A DNA stretch of 64,000 nt, taken from NCBI GenBank assembly GCA_941918925.1, contig OW799237.1, positions 14,737,201 through 14,801,200 of the forward strand. Direction: 5' to 3'. The position numbers and the translations under genes were made by a program. This document shows positions 57,337-64,000 of this stretch, one piece after another (position 1 is the stretch's first letter; each line of letters opens with the position of its first letter). Below the pieces are notes generated by a model that saw only the letters and a program-made list of their open reading frames with translations, ran no database searches and was not told where the DNA came from. The DNA comes from Phyto melanocephala (taxonomy: Eukaryota; Arthropoda; Insecta; Diptera; Rhinophoridae).

Positions 57337-58305
57337 CTAGTGGGTGATTTAGCTTGAAATAAAACGTATAAATTTGAGAGTGAACTTAAAATTTTTATTA
57401 TCGTTTTAAAGAACAATCTATAGCATTTAATGTTTTAAAATTTTATCACGTAAATGTTGGTCATGTCTAACGCCTGTGTTCTGTATTCCTAATGAACTTA
57501 AATCACTCGGAATTGCCATTGTAGTGTTATTGTTTATAACAACAATTTCATGGCAATTCCGAGTGTTTTGGTTTAACTTGGAATAAAGAACACAGGCGTA
57601 TAAATCTGGTAGCCCATTTCAAAGTAAAAATTTTAGGCGACTTGTTCGAGTATAGCGAAATATACGAATAATTTTGTCTTCCAAAGCATCAATTGTAGCT
57701 GGATTATTTCTGAAGACATCAGACTTAACATATTCTCAGTTAAAAAGACCCAAAGATATGATATCGCATTACTTGTGTAAAGAACTTGCCGTAGCAAAGC
57801 GCTAAATAAAGTAATCACCAAATACATTTCTCAGCAAGTTTATGTATGTATCGCCGTTGTTTCAATAGTGTCTTGTTGAAGTCAGTGCTCATCGAGAAAA
57901 TGCTCTTGAATGGTGCGATAATGGTTACTATTGACGGTAACATAATGATTTGTCCCAATTTTGAAAAAATACGGACACATATATAGATATAATGGTAACT
58001 GTTGGTACTCTTATGGCTACTTATCAGCTCAAATTCTGCCATTTTGTTCATAAACGTATACACTGAGCCAGAAATGTGCTTTATCATTGAATAAAATTTC
58101 ATAATAAAACACCAGCAAAAGATTTCTCACAGAACGTTGTTTTTCGCAATACAGCTGAACAATTTGGGGACCCTGTTGTGGAGTAGGAATTTCCATGATG
58201 ACTTATCAAACGATACGGAATAAAAATGACAAAGCAGTTTAATCAGAGCCATGCGTGATCTGTCAGAAACACCAATTGAAAATCAAACCTAATGATTAAT
58301 CAACC
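57337..58305 (-). mobile_element. DD41D mariner copy C, deletion derivative with nested MITE
   Basis: Minus strand from 58196: MEIPTPQQGPQIVQLYCEKQ then RSVRN, followed directly by FYYEILFNDKAHFWLSVYVY, so the N-terminal helix is joined to the first-Asp region (Asp kept) at the same point as in copy B (17544-18423). A Q-Q-D-T relic of the second Asp lies near 57865. Both ends match copy B (GGGTGATT end near 57341; TTGATTAATCATTAGG then TTTGATTTTCAAT end near 58305). A 128-bp MITE (57471-57598) interrupts the 3' part. Without it the copy is about 840 bp. Confidence 0.8.
57471..57598. mobile_element. 128-bp palindromic MITE (copy 1)
   Basis: CGCCTGTGTTCTGTATT...AGAACACAGGCG, palindromic almost throughout: CACTCGGAATTGCCATTG pairs with CATGGCAATTCCGAGTG, and the centre is TGTTTATAACAACA. 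A sister copy of equal length lies at 61400-61527. It is inserted in mariner copy C. Flanks are TCTAA and TATAA; the target duplication is unclear. Confidence 0.9.
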
Positions 58306-59667
58306 TATATTTGCTTAAATTATTACCCACTATACTTTTTAGTTTAACATCTATACAGACAATCTTCTAAAAGTTTTAAAAATATATTTTTTAGGAATCT
58401 ACAAAAAAAAAACTCATTAATTGTTAATATTTTTCCAACATACATACATAAATTTCAAGTCCGTTTTGCTGCCCTCCAGCAAAACAATTAATTTAAATAA
58501 ACATTTAATAAATTTTATAACATGAAGACATACATGCACACACACCAAACTTGCAGTATGCATATTCCTTTGCCATACACACACACATACACACACACAT
58601 AAAAACTTATTAATTATTCTTTTTTTATATCCTTAACCCTGTTATTTAACAATTCCTGTTAAGGTAATGAATTAAATTGGCACCACATAAATACTCTCAC
58701 ACTTACAGCACATTCGAAGGAACATGTGTGTGCGTGTGTTTGTAGTTAAACTAGCAAAATATCTTTTAGTTAACTATTAATTATTACACTTTTTGTTTCA
58801 TATTACAAATAAACATTTTTCCTACAAATATACAGGCACACAGTTACACAAACACTCTTGTATGGATAGTTTTTATTTAAAGCGTTTTTAATATTCCTAC
58901 CAACTAGTTCTTTTGGCTTTACAGTCGACACACATCGTAAAAAACACCTGCTTTTAATTTTATGTAAAAGTTTGTCTGTGCATGCGGCTGTGTGTGTGTG
59001 TGTTGGAAGTGTTGGTCGTTATATCTATGTGTTTGCTTTTAATAAATATTCAAAGGTTTATTGAGGTTTGTATTGTTCAGTTTTATTTTTTTTTGGTGGC
59101 ACTGGTAGCAGCAACAGTGGAAGTTATAGTTGGGTTATAATAATAATAATAGTCAGTCAGACCCTATATTATTGCCGTTTTAGCCCCTGACTGTTAGTGG
59201 TAGAGTAAATAGAATAAAATTGGCTGAACATTGTTTGGCGGATTGGTAGATTTACCTTTTGCATAGCTAACTAGGCCAATAGTCAGTTTAATAGTTTTTA
59301 AAGCTTAACCTGGTCGAGGTTACACAGAAAAATGAATATATAAAGTCGTACAAATATAAAAAAACAATTGCATTTTATAATAGCAGTTATAATAAAACTA
59401 TAACTGCTGCCTTTGTAAACTACCATTTTATGCTGCAGTGCTGCTAACATACTGCTACAAATGTAAATAATAACAGCAGAAAAGTGTTGCCGATTTCTTA
59501 GTTATTAGTGAAAAATTTTCCCAAATCTCATTTGTTAATCAGAGAAATTATTTAATGTTTTTGATTAAGCGCACAAAACAAACTCTTTCCAATTAATTAT
59601 TATTTTTTAAGTTCGATTTGCTTTAAAGCATTCTGGTTCAGATTTATTAAAATTAATACCTTTTAAA
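58306..59667. other. AT-rich DNA with CA/TG microsatellites
   Basis: Short (CA)n runs at about 58535-58600 and TG runs at about 58725-58740 and 58989-59002. No gene signal. Confidence 0.5.
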
Positions 59668-60255
59668 CCCTTCGCACCAGATTGCAAAGGGTATATATAA
59701 GTTTGTCGTGCCGGTTGCAATTTCTTCAACATTCATTTGCGACCATATATTTTTAATAATCTAAATCCTTATAGATAGAGAAATTGATTTACCTTAATCT
59801 GTTTGCCCCTGTGTTTATTGCAATCAATTTTGTGAAGCCCCTCCGTACACTTCAGACTCTTCTTTGATATTAATTAGTCGGACATGCTTTCGAGAATTTT
59901 GCTTTTGAAAATCAATTATGTGCGCACATAACGAGCTAAGTTTCGAGCAAAAGAACACGGATCTCTCTGTGCTTAAGAAAAACACGACTTGATTCTTTTA
60001 GCTTGAAAAATAGTCTGTTAATACCATTGACAACATTTCCAGAAAATCTTATTACAGTGGGTCAACAAAGATATCGGTGAAAAAAATTTTGGAAAAAATG
60101 TCAATTAAAAGTTCATATAATCGTTAAGCTAAAAACCTATTAATGTTAGCGGTCGCTAATACATATATTCTCATGTATATCATTACATGACTGTGCAAGG
60201 TGTGTAAATGGTATATAAGATTCGGCAGAGCCGAATATAGCGCTTTGACTTGCTA
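59668..60255 (-). mobile_element. Mini-me-like repeat
   Basis: Starts CCCTTCGCACCAGATTGC then AAAGGGTATATATAAG; ends GGTATATAAGATTCGGCAGA then GCCGAATATAGCGC. The GTCY tract is worn to a few words (CTGTTTGCCCCTGTG). It faces the next copy, TTCGGC end to TTCGGC end. Confidence 0.65.
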
Positions 60256-60691
60256 TATTATTTATTATTTTTTTTAAACTGGACAATGGGTACACTTACT
60301 TTTAGACACATATTTTTGAATAGCCTCTCTTTTTGATGAATACTGATCTAAAAGGTCATGTGTAAGTTTGTACGAATGCGTGGCTTTCGCAAGTTGATTT
60401 GTTAAGTACAAGTAGTGTTTACATTGATATATACGGTTTAAATGAGTACAATAAAAAAGATTAAACGAAAGTTTTTCTAAAAAATGTACAAATATTTCCG
60501 AAATAAAAACAAGTAAGAGCGCAATATTCGGCCGTGCCGAATCTTATATACCCTTCACAACGTGTAGTCATGCAATAACAGTAGTTTGTATCACCATTCA
60601 TCCCATATGAAATACGTATGTATGTACAAACATTTAAAAAACACACATATATAAAAACATCCCATTGTAAAATTATAAATTTTCGTATATA

Positions 60692-60970
60692 TGTTAAAAA
60701 AAATAAAAAAAAATAAAAAAAAAAATAAAAAAAAAATATAAAAAAAAATTTAAAAAAAAAATTTTTTAAAAAAATTAAAAAAAAAAATTTTTTAAAAAAT
60801 AATTAAAATAAATAATAAAACAAAATAAATAAAAAAAAAATAAAAAAAAATTAAAAAAAAAATTTTAAAAAATAATAAAAATATATATTATATATTAAAT
60901 AAAAAATAAAAAAAAATTAAAAAAAAAATAAAAAAAAAAATTAAAACAATTAAAAAAAAATTTTTTTTTT
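60692..60970. repeat. A-rich low-complexity tract
   Basis: About 280 bases of runs such as AAAAAAATAAAAAAAAAT, with a few T runs and almost no G or C. It lies inside the mini-me copy and ends in a T run against the tRNA-like stretch. Confidence 0.95.
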
Positions 60971-61018
60971 GCTCAGCTGGGATTCAATGCCACGGTTACT
61001 CTAACCAGTATACACGTT
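60971..61018 (-). mobile_element. Possible truncated tRNA-like SINE head
   Basis: On the minus strand, ATACTGGTTAGAGTAACC resembles a Pol III A-box region and CATTGAATCCCAGCTGAG a B-box with the T-stem. An A run follows directly. The two boxes are too close for a whole tRNA, so the anticodon arm would have to be deleted. It is unrelated in sequence to the SINE at 44156. Confidence 0.35.
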
Positions 61019-61399
61019 TGTATGTATGTATGTTGTTGTTGTTATGTTGTTTTTGTGAAAAAAAAATCGAGGTGGTCGTGGGTTTTTGCTCATATCTCAG
61101 GTGTTTATGTACCGATGTTTCTGATTTTCAATAGCGATCTACTCCCGAATATTCCTGATATTTCAATACCTTACTCGGGTCCAAGCGATGTCTGGGGGCT
61201 TCAAAAAGTTGATTTTAACATACACACGGACAGACGGACAGACTGACAGACTGACAGAGCTTAATCGACTCCCTTATTCATAAGCTTTCAGAAAATATAT
61301 ACTTTATGGGGTCGGAAATGAAAATTGAAGAAATTTCACACGGAATGACAAACCTATATATACCCTTTTTCACTGTGTGAAGGGTATAATAAAGATAGT

Positions 61400-61527
61400 C
61401 GCCTGTGTTCTGTATTTGAAGTGAAATTCAACCACTCGGAATTTCCATTGTATTGCTATTGTTTATAACAACAATGCAATAGCAATTTCAAATGATTTAA
61501 TTTCACTCGGATTGCAGAACACAGGCG
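61400..61527. mobile_element. 128-bp palindromic MITE (copy 2)
   Basis: CGCCTGTGTTCTGTATTTGA...GCAGAACACAGGCG, same length and same centre (TGTTTATAACAACA) as the copy at 57471. It lies ten bases beyond the right end of the mini-me-like copy. Confidence 0.9.
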
Positions 61528-62463
61528 ATTCACAAAATTTGTTTCTAGTTATTTGGAAAATTCAAAAAGTATTTGCTTTAAAAAAAACTTTGTAAAGTTA
61601 AATTATCAATATAGCATTAGGCAACACTGGCTGTTGTTACCAATCACCTTATTCGGGGCTCTCTCTTGTTTAATTTTGCTCCCTCATACTCTTTTGTCTT
61701 TGGCCCCAGTGGTCATACCTAATCTGTGGATTTTGTGTTTATAACTGGTCTCTTTGCTAGCAGGACCCCTGCTACAATTTCATTGTACTGCATTTATATC
61801 TATAATTCAATATTTATGTGTGTGTGTATTTGTGTTATAACTACCACAATAATAGTTTAGTTGCGTTGGTGCATGCGATAAAGTCAGTATGGATGTAACA
61901 TAGTTATAACAGCAAGACTAAAGCATGGTATTAAGAAATTGACAAACGATATAATTATGTGTTAAGACACTACTAGTTAAATTTACAAAAAAAATATATA
62001 GTTAAAATAACCAAAAATTAAACGAAATAATTAAATTAAATTATAAAGAGAACAGAAAAAAAGTTAAAGGGGTAAATTCCCTTCCAGTTAAAGTTCAATA
62101 TTAAAAACGCATTAAACTAAGAATAGAATAAAGTATGTAGAACATTTTGTTAAAGGCAGAAGGGAACAAAATATTGATTTAAACTTAGGGAGCCAAATAT
62201 AGACTTAAATTTAATGATATATAAAAAAAATGTATTAAAAATAAAAAAATTAATAAACAAATTTTCTAAAATTTGTGTATATTTATTTTAAAAACATTTA
62301 AGAAGAGACTGTTTGGTAGGACGTGGGGCCTTAAGCCGAAAATGGTCTACGGTCTAGCCATAATAACCATTATAAAATCATTATAACCATTCAAAACCTA
62401 TGATCACCTATGCGTCACTAGCATAATGGCCGATGGTTTAGTAGGTCGGTGCTAAGAATGTTC
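61528..62463. other. AT-rich DNA without recognisable genes
   Basis: Nothing supported apart from a short TG run near 61818. Confidence 0.5.
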
Positions 62464-62769
62464 TTAAAGGCGAATTCTTCGTCTTACATGTAATGGTATC
62501 ATAGGTACCATCAGGGCATATCCGACGGACGCTCTGAGAGCTCTACTAGGGCTGCCATCAATAAACTTATCTGTTATGGAAAATGCACATCCTAATACTT
62601 TACGACTTCGGGATATTAGTAGTCTAAAATGTGGGGATCTTATGGGATAAATGAAGATTATAAAAATCTGATACATGGCTCCATAGCGAGGGTCAGGGAT
62701 ACTGTCCCAAGAACAAAAATTATTTAAATGAACAAGATTTTTGTATATTCTGAAATTTGTTGTAAACAA
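62464..62769 (-). pseudogene. Possible non-LTR RT C-terminal remnant
   Basis: A 101-residue minus-strand open frame includes RSPHFRLLISRSRKVLGCAF then SITDKFI and ALRASVGYALM. The pattern resembles the stretch after the RT thumb in many insect non-LTR elements (LLxxxQRKAVRLIxD..L..SL..RR.V..L). It is richer in GC than its surroundings. No catalytic motif is included, so the call is tentative; it could be chance. Confidence 0.35.
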
Positions 62770-64000
62770 AACAAACTACTTATAACATTTTGTTGATAGA
62801 AAAAATTTATTTTTGTATTTTCTTTAATTGAAAAGTTTCAATTATTATTCTCTTAAAAAAATGGAAAACTTTTTTTAATAAAACAAATCTAAATTTTTGG
62901 ATTATTTAAGAATATAATTTCCAAAGTCTTTAATATTCAAGTTTTAAAGTGTTCTATAATTATTATTTAATTTAACTGAACTTACATCATTAATATCTTT
63001 CACATCATCTGTCAATAAGAAGTCATGTCATGTCTACTTTTTTAGGTTTATTTTTTTTCCTTACTGATGTGTGATGTTATATTTGTTAAAACAAGTATTA
63101 ATTTTACATTATATACTCTGCACCCCATGCGACTTGTTCCTGGCACCATAGAGCAACATAGATTGGAAGACTCAAAGCAAATATTTTTTTGAAATTTTAT
63201 AGCGAGTTTAATTCCATAAAATATTATAATATATTTCGAATTATATTCAATATTCCTCTTCTAGCTGACTTACTCTATATGATACCACTTGCCATGGTTG
63301 ATAATTACAAAAACAAATTATAGCTTAAATAATGGTTGCTGCAAAAAGAGTAGGGCTGCCCTTTTCCCCGTAGTATATTTCGTAAATATATGCTGTATGT
63401 TATTAAAAATTTTGTAATTTAAAAAAAATATATAATAACATTTAATATAAATGCCACCCTATTTATATTAACCTGCACTACATATTTGTAGTATATGATT
63501 ATTTGTCTGGTGAATGGCTGTCTGTGTGTTTTTGCTCTTCCTTCTCAGTGTGTCTGATGATTCTTTTGTTGCGCTATGTTGACTTTATGTGCGTGTTTTT
63601 AATAGTTTTAATAATTTTTTTTCCATCACGTTGTTGTTGTTATGTTGCTGCTGCATGTTGTAAGTTTTTATGTTAAAGTTTAACCATGCGTTGGTCGTCT
63701 GTCCATTTCAGTGATCATCAATTACACATGCTAATAATTTTACATGTTTTAACATAAATTTTATATAAATTTTTGTTTTAAAATCTTTTACCTCATGTTT
63801 TTTTTGCGAACACACAAAAAGATATTAAATAGAAAAAAAATTTACTCAATTATATATTTAAAAATCCAGGCCTACGTGTCTGTGGTTGTGTTTTTTTTTT
63901 TTTGTTATTGAAGTTTTAAAAGTCAAAATTAAACAACTAATTTAAGTCAGCTTACGATATGTTGACTTTTTCCCGGCTTCATTTTGAATTTATATTACCT
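62770..64000. other. AT-rich DNA without recognisable genes
   Basis: Nothing supported. Confidence 0.5.

Larger units (their letters stand above)
60510..61390 (+). mobile_element. Mini-me-like repeat, full length, with internal insertion
   Basis: Left end CAAGTAAGAGCGCAATATTC then GGCCGTGCCGAATCTTATA; (GACA)n tract ACGGACAGACGGACAGACTG at about 61226; right end CACACGGAATGACAAACC, ATATATACCC and GTGTGAAGGGTATAATA. Compared with the 43885 copy, it has extra sequence between about 60640 and 61017: an A-rich tract and a tRNA-like stretch. Confidence 0.75.

Overview
The window is strongly AT-rich, non-coding nuclear DNA from a higher fly (Diptera, Brachycera, probably a schizophoran such as a blowfly or muscid). 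Three things point there: mini-me-like dipteran repeats with internal (GTCY)n tracts, several mariner-superfamily lineages typical of flies, and a captured fragment of the RuvB-like helicase Reptin that reads very close to the fly protein. I find no intact host gene, no rRNA and no functional tRNA. The segment is most likely a large intron or an intergenic region. Almost every long open frame is a broken transposon or a chance frame in AT-rich DNA.

Layout. 0-9 kb: a decayed DD41D mariner with an internal inverted duplication, a foldback TIR element (3.6-4.2 kb), a mini-me-like repeat (6.0-7.0 kb) and a non-LTR retrotransposon tail (8.6-9.2 kb) next to a mariner piece. 13-18.5 kb: a non-LTR tail, then two DD41D mariner copies head to head. 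19.9-23.6 kb: a Helitron helicase C-terminus, a 31-bp inverted repeat pair, and a 1.8-kb pogo/Tigger element whose right end lies in a 369-bp tandem duplication. 24.5-28.5 kb: a 1.5-kb non-LTR ORF2 fragment (RT thumb, RNase H, Cys/His tail), a GC-rich foldback MITE and a Helitron 3' end. 31.8-38.1 kb: two short mariner deletion derivatives, one inside a 2.7-kb mini-me-like element that also carries a 255-bp perfect duplication and a 288-bp tandem array. 39-49 kb: a MITE, a non-LTR fragment, a mini-me copy with a tRNA-derived SINE inside it, a second non-LTR fragment split by a 301-bp MITE, and a 0.9-kb AT minisatellite. 51-58.3 kb: three mariner copies of different lineages, and a non-LTR RT gene split by a 777-bp TIR element carrying the Reptin fragment. 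59.7-62.8 kb: two facing mini-me-like copies, a 128-bp MITE whose sister copy lies in the 57-kb mariner, and a possible non-LTR remnant.

The strongest leads are: (1) the 777-bp element with an 8-bp target duplication that has picked up part of reptin; (2) four or five palindromic MITE families, two with paired copies of identical length; (3) two mariner deletion-derivative families, each recognised by a shared internal junction; (4) a tRNA-derived SINE with a perfect 12-bp target duplication. All calls were made by eye. Element limits are good to a few bases where TIRs or target duplications are quoted and approximate elsewhere.
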